Both the position numbers and the translations under genes were made by a program. A DNA stretch of 64,000 bases, taken from Brevundimonas sp. GTDB lineage: Bacteria; Pseudomonadota; Alphaproteobacteria; Caulobacterales; Caulobacteraceae. Location: contig NZ_QFNM01000005.1 in NCBI RefSeq assembly GCF_003248455.1, forward strand, positions 62,001-126,000, written 5' to 3'. The notes beneath the pieces are model-generated. The model worked only from the letters and a program-made list of their open reading frames with translations. It had not been told where the DNA came from and made no database searches. Positions 7,697 to 17,436 of this stretch are shown piece after piece. How positions within the stretch are numbered: the first letter of the stretch is position 1; every line of letters starts with the position of its first letter.

Positions 7697-8998
7697 TTGA
7701 CCCCAGCCGCCCGCCTCGCCGCCGCCGCCTCTGTCCTGGACTCCATCGCTCAGGGCCGCCAACCGGCCGAGGCTGTCCTGAAAGCCTGGGGGACCGCCAA
7801 CCGTTACGCCGGCTCCAAGGATCGCCGCGCCATCGCCGACCGCGTCTACAAGGTGCTGCGCGCGCGCGGCCGCCTGTCGTGGATCATGGGCGGACGTGAA
7901 GACGGTCGGGCCCTGGTCATCGGTTCGCTGCACGCCATCGACGGCCTGTCGCTGGAAGAGATCGAGGCGCTGCATTCGGGTGACGGCTATGGTCCGCGCC
8001 CGCTGTCGAAACAGGAGCGCAGCCGCATTACGGCGGGGCAGGGGGAACTGCCGGGCTGGGTCGCCGCCGGTCTGCCCGAGTTCGTGGTCGAGGATTTCAA
8101 GGCGACCTTCGGCGACCGCTGGGCCGAGGAAGTCCACGCCCTGATGGCGCCGCGCGCGCCGATCGACCTGCGCGTCAATGATGCGGCCGCCACGGTCGAT
8201 GAGGTCGAGGCCGAGCTGAAGGCCGCCGGTCTAGACGTTTCGCGCACGCCCTGGTCGGCCGTCGGCCTGCGCGTGCCGTCGGAACCGCCGCCCAACATCC
8301 AGGCGCTGGAAGGCTTCAAGGCCGGCCGGTTCGAAATCCAGGACGAAGGCAGTCAGGTCGTCTGCTGGCTGGCCGGGGCGCAACCCGGCACGACGGTGGT
8401 GGACTATTGCGCCGGAGGCGGCGGCAAGACCCTGGGTCTGGCCCAGGCGATGAAGCGCCAGGGCAAGCTGGTCGCGTCCGATGTCGTGAACAAGCGGCTG
8501 GAGAACATCCGTCCCCGCCTGCAACGCGCGGGCGTCGAGGCCGACCTGGTCTTGATCGGCCAGAACGGCCGCGGGCTGGAGGCCCTGAACGGCCAGGCCG
8601 ATCTGGTCTTCGTCGATGCGCCCTGTTCGGGTTCGGGCACCTGGCGCCGCCGTCCCGAGGACGCCTGGCGCCTGACGGCCGAGGAGGCGGAGAAACTGCA
8701 TGGATTGCAGGTCCGCATTCTGGGCCAGGCGACCAAGCTGGTGAAGCCGGGCGGCCGCCTGGTTTATGTCACCTGTTCGATGCTGGCGCGCGAGAACGAG
8801 ACCAGCGTCGACGCCTTCGAGGCGGCGCACCCGGAGTTTCGGCCCGTGCCGATCGGCGACGTCCTGGCCGCGCCGCAACTGACCGAGGCGGCCCGCGCCC
8901 GGCTTGCACTAATGGGGCGGGGGCCCCGCCTTCGCCTGTCGCCCGCCTCGACCGCTACCGACGGCTTCTTCGCCGCGATCTACGAGCGCGCGGCGTGA
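7697..8998 (+). CDS. rsmB: 16S rRNA m5C methyltransferase, RsmB/NOL1-NOP2-sun type
   Basis: SAM-dependent methyltransferase that by family makes m5C967 in 16S rRNA. The 433 residues start with an NusB-like helical part, followed by the Rossmann domain. Motif I is VVDYCAGGGGKTL near residue 234. The two catalytic cysteines are in DAPCSGSGTWRR near residue 311 and in YVTCSM near residue 360. The start is TTG, two bases after the MAPEG stop, chosen because it is the first in-frame start and gives the family N-terminus. The stop overlaps the GTG start of the nucleosidase gene. The NusB-like part is shorter than in E. coli RsmB, as is usual for alphaproteobacterial homologues. Confidence 0.88.
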   Translation: MTPAARLAAAASVLDSIAQGRQPAEAVLKAWGTANRYAGSKDRRAIADRVYKVLRARGRLSWIMGGREDGRALVIGSLHAIDGLSLEEIEALHSGDGYGPRPLSKQERSRITAGQGELPGWVAAGLPEFVVEDFKATFGDRWAEEVHALMAPRAPIDLRVNDAAATVDEVEAELKAAGLDVSRTPWSAVGLRVPSEPPPNIQALEGFKAGRFEIQDEGSQVVCWLAGAQPGTTVVDYCAGGGGKTLGLAQAMKRQGKLVASDVVNKRLENIRPRLQRAGVEADLVLIGQNGRGLEALNGQADLVFVDAPCSGSGTWRRRPEDAWRLTAEEAEKLHGLQVRILGQATKLVKPGGRLVYVTCSMLARENETSVDAFEAAHPEFRPVPIGDVLAAPQLTEAARARLALMGRGPRLRLSPASTATDGFFAAIYERAA

Positions 8999-9701
8999 GG
9001 CTGGATCGGCGCGGCGGGATTTCGATCCTCCATGTCATGGCCGCGCCCGCCGAATACGGGGGCCATCTTCAGGCCCGCATCCAGCCGCTGATGACCGGCG
9101 TCGGCCCGGTGGAGGCGGCGGTCGCCCTGACCGTCGCCCTGGCGCGGCTGAGCGCCGAGAACGACCTGCCCGACCTGATCGTGTCCCTGGGCTCGTGCGG
9201 ATCGCGCGAATTGGAACATGCGGCGGTCTATCAGGCGTCGTCGGTAGCCTATCGCGACATGGACGCCAGCGTGCTGGGCTTCCCCAAGGGGATGACGCCG
9301 CTGCTGGACCAACCCGCCGTGATGCCCCTGCCGTGCCCCATTCCGGGCGTGCCGACCGCGCGTCTGTCGACCGGGGCGAACGTCGTTTCGGGCGGTGCCT
9401 ATGACGCCATCGACGCGGATATGGTGGATATGGAGACCTGGGCTTTGGTCCGGTCGGCCCAGACCTTCGGCGTTCCGCTGGTCGCCCTGCGCGGCGTCTC
9501 GGACGGCCGGGCCGAGCTGAAGGCGCTGGAGGACTGGACCTCCACCCTGCCTCACGTGGACCGTAACCTGGCCGCCGCCTTGGATCGTCTGATCGCCGTA
9601 CTGGAGGCCGGCGGCCTGGCGGCCGTTGCGACGCCCGATCTTGAAATTGCGGCCCCACGGGGCCAAGACCCCGCGCACCTCTCCCCGGATTCGACCAGCT
9701 C

Positions 9702-9705
<4 letters not shown>
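8995..9705 (+). CDS. mtnN: 5'-methylthioadenosine/S-adenosylhomocysteine nucleosidase-like protein
   Basis: Phosphorylase/nucleosidase superfamily member predicted to cleave the glycosidic bond of MTA and SAH, recycling the by-products of SAM use. Visible blocks are 'MTGVGPVEAAVALT' near residue 31 (glycine loop), 'SLGSCGS' near residue 66, and 'DADMVDMETWAL' near residue 141, the family's catalytic/ribose-binding E-containing motif. The GTG at 8995 is preferred because the beta strand 'GISILHVMAAPAEYG' would otherwise be cut. It overlaps both neighbours (rsmB stop and guaA start by ATGA), which ties it to a methyl-transfer and purine operon. The match to E. coli Pfs is loose, so substrate preference is inferred. 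Confidence 0.75.
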
Positions 9706-11264
<1,559 letters not shown>

Positions 11265-11339
11265 TTCAGGCCTTTCGGGAGCTTTCGATATCGCTTCCGA
11301 AATCGCGGATAAGCCACTGACTAAAATGTGAATTCTGAC

Positions 11340-11376
11340 GAGACCCTTCGAAGCCTTTCGGAGGGTCTCGCTTTTG
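11340..11376 (+). terminator. intrinsic terminator after guaA
   Basis: Hairpin with arms GAGACCCT (11340-11347) and AGGGTCTC (11362-11369) followed by GCTTTTG. It lies 75 bp past the guaA stop, inside the left repeat, so guaA now uses an island-borne terminator. Confidence 0.7.
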
Positions 11377-11424
11377 TGATGCCGAGACGGTATCGCTCGC
11401 CGTTGCCCGCCCGGCCCAGGGCCC

Positions 11425-11464
11425 ATACCGTCAGGTTCGTGGTGACCTGCTGACGGTATTTTTT
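11425..11464 (+). terminator. strong intrinsic terminator upstream of integrase
   Basis: Ten-base perfect arms ATACCGTCAG (11425-11434) and CTGACGGTAT (11450-11459), with an inner AGGT/ACCT pairing, run directly into six T. It is the second terminator in tandem between guaA and the integrase and would shield the island from guaA read-through. Confidence 0.8.
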
Positions 11465-11547
11465 CCAACCAAGATGCGGAAATATAAGGGAAATACCTGC
11501 TCGAAAGCGCCCAATTTCAGCTCGCTCCAGCGTGAGGGGATTTTACC

Positions 11548-12813
11548 GTGCTTACTGATGCCGCACTCAAGAATTTGAAGCCAAAATCAAAAGCTTACAA
11601 GAGTACCGACAGGGACGGCTTGTACGCCTATGTCTCGCCCGGCGGGGCGATCTCGTTCCGGTACGACTACCGCTTCAACGGCCGGCGCGAGACGCTCACG
11701 CTTGGACGTTACGGACGCGGCGGGTTGAGCCTCGCCCAGGCCCGTGAACGTCTGTTCGAGATCAAGCGGACGATCGCGGACGGCGTCTCGCCGGCGCTGG
11801 AGAAGCAGCGGGCCAAACGTCGCCTGAAGGAGGCTCACAGCTTCGAGCATGTCGCGCAGCGCTGGATGGACACCGCACCCATGGCGGACAGCACCCGAAA
11901 TATGCGCCGGTCGATCTTCAATCGGGAAGTCCTGCCGCAATGGCGGACCCGGCTGCTCAGCGAGATCACGCCCGACGATCTCAGGGCGCATTGCAAGTCG
12001 ATCGTTGATCGCGGGGCGCCCGCGACTGCCATCCACGTGCGGGACATCGTCAAGCAAATCTACGGCTGGGCCATCTTGCACGGCGAGAAGATCGACAATC
12101 CGGCGGACGGCGTCGGCCCCGCGTCCATCGCCACCTTCAAGCCCCGGGATCGTAGTCTTTCGCCCAGCGAGATCCGGATCACGCTCAGCTTGCTGGGCGA
12201 CGTCGCCACCTTGCCGACCATCCGGCTCGGCCTGAAGTTCATCCTGCTCAGCAGGGTGCGCAAGAGCGAGCTTCAGGACGGGACCTGGGACGAGGTGGAT
12301 TTTGAGAACGCCGTCTGGTCCATTCCCAAGGCGCGCATGAAGCGGTCGCGACCCCACAACGTCTACCTCTCGACTCAGATGGTGGACATCCTGATCGCCC
12401 TGAAGACCTGCGCCGGGAATTCGAAATACCTCCTGCCGTCGCGTTACGACGCCGATGCGCCCATGTCGCGGGCGACGTTCAACCGGGTGACGACCGCCAT
12501 AGCGGACCGCGCCAAGGCGCAGGGACTGCCGCTGGAGCCCTTCACCGTCCATGACCTGCGGCGGACGGCTTCAACCCTGCTGCACGAGATGGGCTTCAAC
12601 TCGGATTGGATCGAGAAATGCCTCGCCCACGAGGAGCGCTCGTCGCGCGGGGTCTACAACAAGGCGGAGTTCGAGATGCAGCGCCGTCACATGGCGCAGC
12701 AGTGGTCGGACGCCGTCGAGGCGTGGGAGCAGGGGCGTTCGTTCTCGCCTGTCCTGGCGCCGCCGGACACGGGCGCTCCACGCTTCAGCCCGGCCTTCTC
12801 GGCGTTAACTTGA
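11548..12813 (+). CDS. int: tyrosine-type integrase, P4 family (421 aa)
   Basis: Site-specific recombinase expected to integrate and excise the island at the guaA 3' end. The N-terminal arm-binding domain (residues 1-90, 'MLTDAALKNLKPKSKAYKS' type opening) is the DUF4102 form of P4-like integrases. A core-binding SAM-like domain follows at about 100-190. Catalytic residues visible are Arg238 in SRVRKSEL, His335 and Arg338 in HDLRR, His361 in LAHEE and the nucleophile Tyr370 in GVYNKAEF. The start is GTG at 11548; the only earlier in-frame sequence is the terminator region. The set is complete, so the enzyme is probably active. The usual RRGEL around the first Arg is RKSEL here. Confidence 0.95.
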   Translation: MLTDAALKNLKPKSKAYKSTDRDGLYAYVSPGGAISFRYDYRFNGRRETLTLGRYGRGGLSLAQARERLFEIKRTIADGVSPALEKQRAKRRLKEAHSFEHVAQRWMDTAPMADSTRNMRRSIFNREVLPQWRTRLLSEITPDDLRAHCKSIVDRGAPATAIHVRDIVKQIYGWAILHGEKIDNPADGVGPASIATFKPRDRSLSPSEIRITLSLLGDVATLPTIRLGLKFILLSRVRKSELQDGTWDEVDFENAVWSIPKARMKRSRPHNVYLSTQMVDILIALKTCAGNSKYLLPSRYDADAPMSRATFNRVTTAIADRAKAQGLPLEPFTVHDLRRTASTLLHEMGFNSDWIEKCLAHEERSSRGVYNKAEFEMQRRHMAQQWSDAVEAWEQGRSFSPVLAPPDTGAPRFSPAFSALT

Positions 12814-12844
12814 AGGTGTCAGAAAATGAACTATATTTCTGACA
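12810..12844 (+). promoter_or_regulatory. abiE promoter with inverted-repeat operator
   Basis: Perfect 9-bp inverted repeat TGTCAGAAA (12817-12825) and TTTCTGACA (12836-12844) separated by 10 bp. A sigma70-like promoter, TTGAAG (12810-12815), 16-bp spacer, TATATT (12832-12837), is overlaid by the repeat. AbiEi antitoxins are known to repress their own promoter through inverted repeats, and the layout fits that. It also rules against starting the antitoxin at the ATG at 12826, which lies inside the operator. Confidence 0.75.
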
Positions 12845-12855
12845 GGAACAAACCG

Positions 12856-13449
12856 ATGCAGACCCTCGCCGAACACATCCTCGCGCATGCCGCGACCTTG
12901 CCGGAAGGCCAGCCCTTGGCCGCTAAGGGGCTGCTGCACCTGGGCGAGCGCGCCGCCGTGGATCAAGCGCTGTCACGGCTCGTCAAGCGCGGACGCCTCT
13001 TGCGGGCAGGGCGGGGGCTCTATGTCCTGCCCGTCCAAGGCCGCTATGGCGAGCGCCCCCCGACCATAGAAGCCCTCGTCGAGCGGCTCTCGGCGCAAGG
13101 CGGCGAAACCGTCGTGCGCAGCGGCGCGGCCGCAGCCAATCAGCTGGGACTCACCACTCAGACGCCCATTCGCCAGGTCTATCTGACCAGTGGCCGAAGC
13201 CGCCGGCTGCAACTCGGCAAGCAATCGGTTGAACTGCGGCACGCTCCGCCTTGGCAACTCGTCCTGCCCCACAGCGCTGCGGGCGAGGCGGTCCGCGCCT
13301 TGGCGTGGCTGGGCCCGGAGCAGGCGGGAAGCGCCCTCAAGGCGTTGCGCCGCCACTTGCCTCGGAGCGCGTTCGAGGAACTGGTCGAGGTGGGCGCACG
13401 CCTGCCGACCTGGCTCGCCCGCTCGGTGAGCCTGGCGGCGCATGGCTGA
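12856..13449 (+). CDS. abiEi: AbiEi-like antitoxin/transcriptional repressor (197 aa)
   Basis: Type IV antitoxin of the AbiE system. The N-terminal winged-helix part (residues 1-60: MQTLAEHI, then 'GERAAVDQALSRLVKRG' and 'GRGLYVLP') resembles the DUF6088/AbiEi_4 form that binds the promoter. The C-terminal part (about 85-190, with 'SGAAAANQLGLTTQTP' and 'VYLTSGRSRRLQLG') is the domain that counters the toxin. ATG 12856 is used because the ATG at 12826 lies within the operator and adds ten residues outside the family. The stop overlaps the toxin start by 8 bp. The pair sits immediately after the integrase, a common place for island-stabilising modules. Confidence 0.85.
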   Translation: MQTLAEHILAHAATLPEGQPLAAKGLLHLGERAAVDQALSRLVKRGRLLRAGRGLYVLPVQGRYGERPPTIEALVERLSAQGGETVVRSGAAAANQLGLTTQTPIRQVYLTSGRSRRLQLGKQSVELRHAPPWQLVLPHSAAGEAVRALAWLGPEQAGSALKALRRHLPRSAFEELVEVGARLPTWLARSVSLAAHG

Positions 13450-14451
13450 CGTCTTTCTCGAGCTCGATGCCGCGGACCGCCGCGAGGCGCTCCAAGTCGC
13501 CGCGGCGGCGACGGGACGGCCTGTGCATCTGCTTGAGAAGGATGTCTGGGTCGTCTGGCTTCTCGACGTTCTGTTCCGTGCGCCCTTTGGGGAGCACCTG
13601 GTCTTCAAGGGCGGAACGTCGCTCGCGAAAGCCTACGGCCTGATCGACCGCTTCTCCGAAGACCTCGACCTCACCTACGACATCCGCACCCTCGCGCCGG
13701 ACCTTGCGGATCCGCACGGCGATGGCCTGCCGGCGGCCATAGCCGAGGCGAGGCGGTGGAGCCGGGTCGTGCGGGAGTGCCTGCCGTCTTGGGTGTCCGA
13801 TACGGTGTCCCCCTTTGTCGAGGCCGCGCTGGCGAGCGAGGGATTGGAAGCCGATTTGGTCGAGGACGGCGACAAGCTGACCGTCGCTTACGGACCGCTT
13901 ACCCAGGGCACGGGCTATGCGCCGCCCTCGGTGCTCCTGGAGTTCGGCGCTCGCGCCACGGGAGAGCCTGCCGAGGCGCGAGACGTGGTCTGCGACGCTG
14001 CAGCGGTCTTGCCCGACCTCGTCTTCCCGACCGCGCGGCCCCGCGTGATGAAGGCTGAGCGGACCTTCTGGGAGAAGGCCACGGCCGCTCACGTCTACTG
14101 CGAACAGGGCCGGATGAGAGGCGAGCGATTTTCCCGCCACTGGTACGATCTCGCGAGGCTGGACGCCGCAGGGGTGGCCGATCTCGCGGCAGCCGACCGG
14201 GCGATGGCGGACGCGGTCGCTCGGCACAAATCCCTCTTCTTTCGCGAGACGGCGAACGGCGCGGCGATCGACTATCACCGCGCGGTTGGCGGGCACCTCG
14301 CCTCGTGCCCGAAGCGGCCGTCCAGACCGCGTTGGCGGACGACTACAGGCGCATGCTCGAAGACGGCCTTCTGGAGCGCGACGCTCCGACGTTCGAGGCG
14401 CTGATGGCGAGTTGCGCCGACCTCGCCGAACGGGTGAACGCTGCAGGCTAG
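13442..14451 (+). pseudogene. abiEii: AbiEii-like nucleotidyltransferase toxin, frameshifted near its C-terminus
   Basis: Toxin partner of AbiEi; family members are GTP-binding nucleotidyltransferases that arrest growth and can block phage. The core is present: 'LVFKGGTSLAKAYGLIDRFS' near residue 56 with the NTase motif GGTSL and SEDLDL, 'LLEFGARAT' near 160, and 'KAERTFWEKATAAH' near 205. After codon HL at 14294-14299 the frame runs to a stop at 14404. Reading one base back gives LVPEAAVQTALADDYRRML and on to a stop at 14449-14451, which is the normal family ending. One missing base, probably a C between 14297 and 14300, explains this. The shift replaces about 51 native residues. It could be real toxin inactivation or a sequencing error. 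Confidence 0.85.
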
Positions 14452-14729
14452 AAGGGGCGTCGCTCGGGTCGGCCGCGCCCCACGGGGCGCGAGCGTCGAA
14501 GATGCACGTCCGGTCCCTTGGCCGGCATGATGGGACGCTCGCGCCGCAAGGCCAGCCAAGCTTCGACCTCGCCCAAGTCCCAGACCACGCATCGGGGCGT
14601 GAGCAGGAACCGGCGCGGGAACTCGCCCTTTCGCTCCATCTCCCAAATGGTGCTGTCCGCCAAGGGCACCATCTGGCGCAACTCGGTCTTCTTGATCGTC
14701 CGTTGCAGGGGCCTGTTCGGGGTCGGCAT
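14448..14729 (-). CDS. AlpA-family phage-type transcriptional regulator (93 aa)
   Basis: Small MerR-like helix-turn-helix protein of the AlpA family, which in P4-like elements activates integrase or excision genes. The HTH is visible as 'KKTELRQMVPLADSTIWEMERKGEFPRRF' spanning residues 13-41 (first 20 of these conserved in type), followed by a wing with 'VVWDLGEVEAWL'. A strong ribosome binding site (GAGGAG) lies 8 nt before the ATG. The C-terminus is Arg-rich. The 3' end overlaps the toxin's reconstructed stop by 4 bp on the other strand. Likely target: the island's own integrase or excision promoter (inference). Confidence 0.8.
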   Translation of the reverse strand: MPTPNRPLQRTIKKTELRQMVPLADSTIWEMERKGEFPRRFLLTPRCVVWDLGEVEAWLALRRERPIMPAKGPDVHLRRSRPVGRGRPERRPF

Positions 14730-14819
14730 GGCGCATCTCCTCTTTTGGAGGAATCGGACCCGAACGACGTCGAAGGGAGAACCCGTAGGCCTTCGGAGTT
14801 TGCGGACTGGTCCTGCGGC

Positions 14820-15203
14820 TCATCCGGTCTGGATGTCGTCGATCATCGCCAACATCTCCCGCAGCTTGTCGCGCGCTCCGGACAAGCGGCGGGTGGCGAT
14901 CAAGTCCTGACGCCCCGCCAGATGCAGGACGGTCTCGAGCACCTCGTCGGATCGCCCCATCAAGGCGACGAGATTTTCGCCGCTCGGCGCATTGCGGGCC
15001 TCGAACCAGTTTCGGACCGCCCGTTCGTTCGCGCCCGTGATCCGCACCACCTGCTTGACGGCCCCCGGGACCGCCCCGAACTCGCGCCGCAGCGCGCCCG
15101 CGACGGCCTCCGGAAAGCGGTCGGCCGGGGGCGCGGAGGTGTGGGGAAGAAGAGTTCTTCCGTGATTTGACCGAAGTTTTCGGACGTTCTGCGTAGACGA
15201 CAT
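14820..15203 (-). CDS. putative helix-turn-helix protein, divergent from serine recombinase (127 aa)
   Basis: I do not recognise a named family. The central part (about residues 45-95) reads as a helix-turn-helix: 'AVKQVVRITGANERAVRNW' then 'GENLVALMGRSDEVLETVL', similar in pattern to small XRE-like regulators found next to recombinases. The N-terminus is basic and disordered-looking. Its ATG is embedded in a 9-bp inverted repeat whose other arm covers the start of the divergent serine recombinase. That arrangement suggests it controls the shared 80-bp promoter region (inference). Confidence 0.6.
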   Translation of the reverse strand: MSSTQNVRKLRSNHGRTLLPHTSAPPADRFPEAVAGALRREFGAVPGAVKQVVRITGANERAVRNWFEARNAPSGENLVALMGRSDEVLETVLHLAGRQDLIATRRLSGARDKLREMLAMIDDIQTG

Positions 15204-15285
15204 TCAGGGCTCCCCGCCGGTAGCTTGGCCGGAAAGCCAACTGACGAGGACCCATGACGCCCTGAAGGGCGTCTGACCCTGAATG
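15201..15285. promoter_or_regulatory. divergent promoter region with nested palindromes
   Basis: CATTCAGGG (15201-15209) and CCCTGAATG (15277-15285) form a perfect 9-bp inverted repeat that overlaps both divergent start codons. Within it, GACGCCCT (15256-15263) and AGGGCGTC (15266-15273) form a tight palindrome with a 2-nt centre, and GCCGG/CCGGA-type repeats lie near 15216-15233. It may be an operator for the HTH protein or a crossover/binding site for the recombinase. Confidence 0.5.
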
Positions 15286-16497
15286 ACCCAAGCAATAAAC
15301 AGTAGTGCAGAGCCCGGGCCGGCCCAGACGATCCGCGCCGCCCAATACGTGCGGATGTCGACCGAGCACCAGAAATACTCGACCGAAAACCAGGCCGAGA
15401 TCATCGCCCGCTATGCCGCCCAGCGGGGGTTCGAGATCGTCGAGACCTATGCCGACAACGGCAAGAGCGGGTTGCGCCTGGACGGTCGGGACGCCCTGAA
15501 ACGGTTGATAGCCGACGTGCAGGCCGGGCGGGCCGACTTCAAGGTGGTGCTGGTCTACGACGTCAGCCGCTGGGGTCGGTTCCAGGATGCCGACGAGAGC
15601 GCCTACTACGAGTTCCTGTGCCGCGAGGCCGGCATCAGCATCCACTACTGCGCCGAGCAGTTCGAGAACGATGGCAGCCTCAGCGCCACGATCATCAAGA
15701 GCATGAAGCGGGCCATGGCCGGAGAGTACAGCCGCGAACTCTCGGTCAAGGTCTTCACTGGCCAGTGCCGCCTGATCGGTCTGGGCTACCGTCAAGGCGG
15801 GCCGGCCGGCTACGGGCTGCGGCGGCAACTCGTCGACGAACAGCGACGGCCCAAGGCGACGCTGCTGCGCGGCGAGCACAAGAGCCTGCAGACCGACCGG
15901 GTGGTCCTGACGCCGGGTCCGGCCGAGGAGATCGATCTGGTCCGGCGCATCTATCGGATGTTCGTCCTCAACCGCCGCTCCGAACGCGAGATCGCCACGC
16001 TCCTGAACGGCGAGGGGCAGGTGACGGACCTCGGCCGCCCGTGGACGCGCGGGGTTGTCCACCAGATCCTCACCAACGAGAAATACATCGGCAACAACGT
16101 CTACAACCGCGTCTCCTTTAAGCTGAAGAAGAAGCGCGTGGCCAATACGCCGGACATGTGGGTGCGGGCGGACGGGGCCTTCGAGGGCATCGTCGACCCG
16201 GACTTCTTCGCGGCGGCCCAGCGCATCATCGCCGAACGCTGCCGGCGCTACACCGACGCCGAGATGCTGGAGCGGCTGACGGAACTGTTGGAACGGCGCG
16301 GCTGCCTGTCAGGCCTGATCATCGACGAGCTTGAGGACATGCCGTCCAGCTCCACCTATCGCCAGAGGTTCGGCAGCCTGATGCGGGGCTATGAACTGGT
16401 CGGCTGGTCGCCCTCGCGCGACTACCGCTACCTAGAGACCAACCGCTTCCTGCGCACCCTCCAGCCCCGCCGGTCGCCGCGTGGCGGACCGGCTTGA
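15283..16497 (+). CDS. large serine recombinase, C-terminally truncated (404 aa)
   Basis: Resolvase/invertase-type catalytic domain in residues 18-165 with the nucleophile Ser26 in YVRMSTEHQ and the downstream R-rich block 'SRWGRFQDADES'. A Recombinase domain (about 175-290, 'GPAGYGLRR', 'NEKYIGNNVYNR') follows, with the helix region up to about 395. The ending 'RFLRTLQPRRSPRGGPA' looks abrupt: I expect members of this type to continue well over 100 residues past the 'N-x-x-LR-x-LHP' position. At the same point a ParB-like fragment begins in another frame, so a deletion has probably fused the two genes. The catalytic and DNA-binding core is present, so partial activity is possible. Confidence 0.85.
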   Translation: MTQAINSSAEPGPAQTIRAAQYVRMSTEHQKYSTENQAEIIARYAAQRGFEIVETYADNGKSGLRLDGRDALKRLIADVQAGRADFKVVLVYDVSRWGRFQDADESAYYEFLCREAGISIHYCAEQFENDGSLSATIIKSMKRAMAGEYSRELSVKVFTGQCRLIGLGYRQGGPAGYGLRRQLVDEQRRPKATLLRGEHKSLQTDRVVLTPGPAEEIDLVRRIYRMFVLNRRSEREIATLLNGEGQVTDLGRPWTRGVVHQILTNEKYIGNNVYNRVSFKLKKKRVANTPDMWVRADGAFEGIVDPDFFAAAQRIIAERCRRYTDAEMLERLTELLERRGCLSGLIIDELEDMPSSSTYRQRFGSLMRGYELVGWSPSRDYRYLETNRFLRTLQPRRSPRGGPA

Positions 16498-16960
16498 GCG
16501 ATGGGGCGCCCGGCTTCCGGAAAACCCCGAAGACCTGTGGGCGGTGCTGTCGCCCATGGGCGGGACCGATCTGCTGGACCTGCTGGCGGTGTGCGCGGGC
16601 GTCGGCCTCTACGCCGTGCGCGATCCGCACGCCCGCAGGCCCGGCGCACTGGCCCAGACCGAGACGCTGGCGACGGCGGTCGGGCTGGACATGACCGGGA
16701 CGTGGGCGGCCACGGCTGAAGGATATTTCTCGCGGGTGTCCAAGGCGCGGGTGCTGGAAGAGGTGACCGAGGCGGTCGGCGCCGAGGAGGCCGGGCGGAT
16801 CGCCGGGATGAAGAAGGCCGATATGGCCGAGGCGGCGGAACGATTGGTGGAGGGGACGGGGTGGCTGCCGCCGGTGCTGCGCACGGCGGCGGTTAATGCG
16901 CCCTTGCCGGAGAACGCCGCATGTTCGGACAACGACGCCTATTCGTTCGCGGCCGAGTAA
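16481..16960 (+). pseudogene. ParB-like partition protein, C-terminal fragment (159 aa)
   Basis: Resembles the C-terminal end of plasmid/ICE-type ParB proteins of about 600-700 residues: 'MADRLERWGARLPENPEDLW', 'ETLATAVGLDMTGTW', 'YFSRVSKARVLEEV', 'KKADMAEAAERLVEGTGWLP'. The ParB nuclease-like and DNA-binding N-terminal domains are missing. The frame is closed shortly upstream inside the truncated serine recombinase and starts at a GTG at 16481, so this is the right-hand side of a deletion junction. A hairpin terminator follows. Whether the fragment is expressed is unknown. Confidence 0.7.
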
Positions 16961-16983
16961 GACCGGTTCCGTAGCCGAAAACC

Positions 16984-17023
16984 GACGCCGCGCGTACGTC
17001 ACAGTCGCGCGGCGTCATTTTAT
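16984..17023 (+). terminator. intrinsic terminator after the ParB fragment
   Basis: Eleven-base perfect arms GACGCCGCGCG (16984-16994) and CGCGCGGCGTC (17006-17016), then ATTTTAT. It sits 24 bp past the ParB-fragment stop and marks the original end of that operon. Confidence 0.85.
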
Positions 17024-17165
17024 ACCGCCAGTCGTTGACGGTCAGTTGCATTGAACTTCTCTTAGTGCCCGCTGTCGATCTGATCTTAACATGAGCCGTA
17101 TGTGTCATTGACCCGCATATGGAGCGCCTCTACCGATACGGGAATCGACAAGCGCGCGGGGTGTA

Positions 17166-17390
17166 ATGCGGTTTTCAAGGTTGAAGCTCGAAGGCTGGCG
17201 TCAGTTCCTTGCCGTAGGCGTCAACATCAACCAGATCGCCCGCGCCCTGAACACGGCGGTCATGGATGGGGCCGTTCTCGAGCTGGAGATCGCGCAGTTG
17301 GCCGCCTTCGCCGCCGAGATTCGAGGGCATCTGGGTGGGCTGGACGAGGCCTTCGCTGGCAACCTGTCCTACTGGTCGGCCGAGCCATGA
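17166..17390 (+). pseudogene. mobC: MobC-like relaxosome protein fragment (74 aa)
   Basis: The segment 'GWRQFLAVGVNINQIARALN' near residue 10 is the signature of plasmid mobilisation relaxosome proteins (typical pattern: ...IGxNLNQIARxLN). Such proteins help the relaxase open DNA at oriT. Most of the N-terminal DNA-binding half is missing: an in-frame stop lies just before the ATG at 17166. The stop overlaps the next ATG (17387) in the ATGA style of a mob operon. Taken with relaxase remnants near 23.6 kb, this indicates that the island once encoded mobilisation. Confidence 0.7.
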
Positions 17391-17436
17391 GCGACTTCCG
17401 CAGGCCGTTCGGGTTTGAGGAGGCGCTACGTCCGCC
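17387..17436 (+). pseudogene. start of a lost gene downstream of mobC (about 17 codons)
   Basis: The ATG overlapping the mobC stop opens 'MSDFRRPFGFEEALRPP', then the composition turns to that of the antisense of a methyltransferase. By position this is the first few codons of the next mobilisation gene, cut at about 17430-17445 where the fragment of a minus-strand methyltransferase begins. Too short to identify. Confidence 0.4.

Noticed and set aside
11265..11547. tRNA gene as integration target
   Set aside because: No cloverleaf with CCA-proximal acceptor stem found; the repeat instead lies in guaA, and the two hairpins there are terminators.
12826..12855. Antitoxin start at 12826
   Set aside because: That ATG lies inside the operator/-10 region, so it cannot be in the mRNA if the visible promoter is used; 12856 matches the family.
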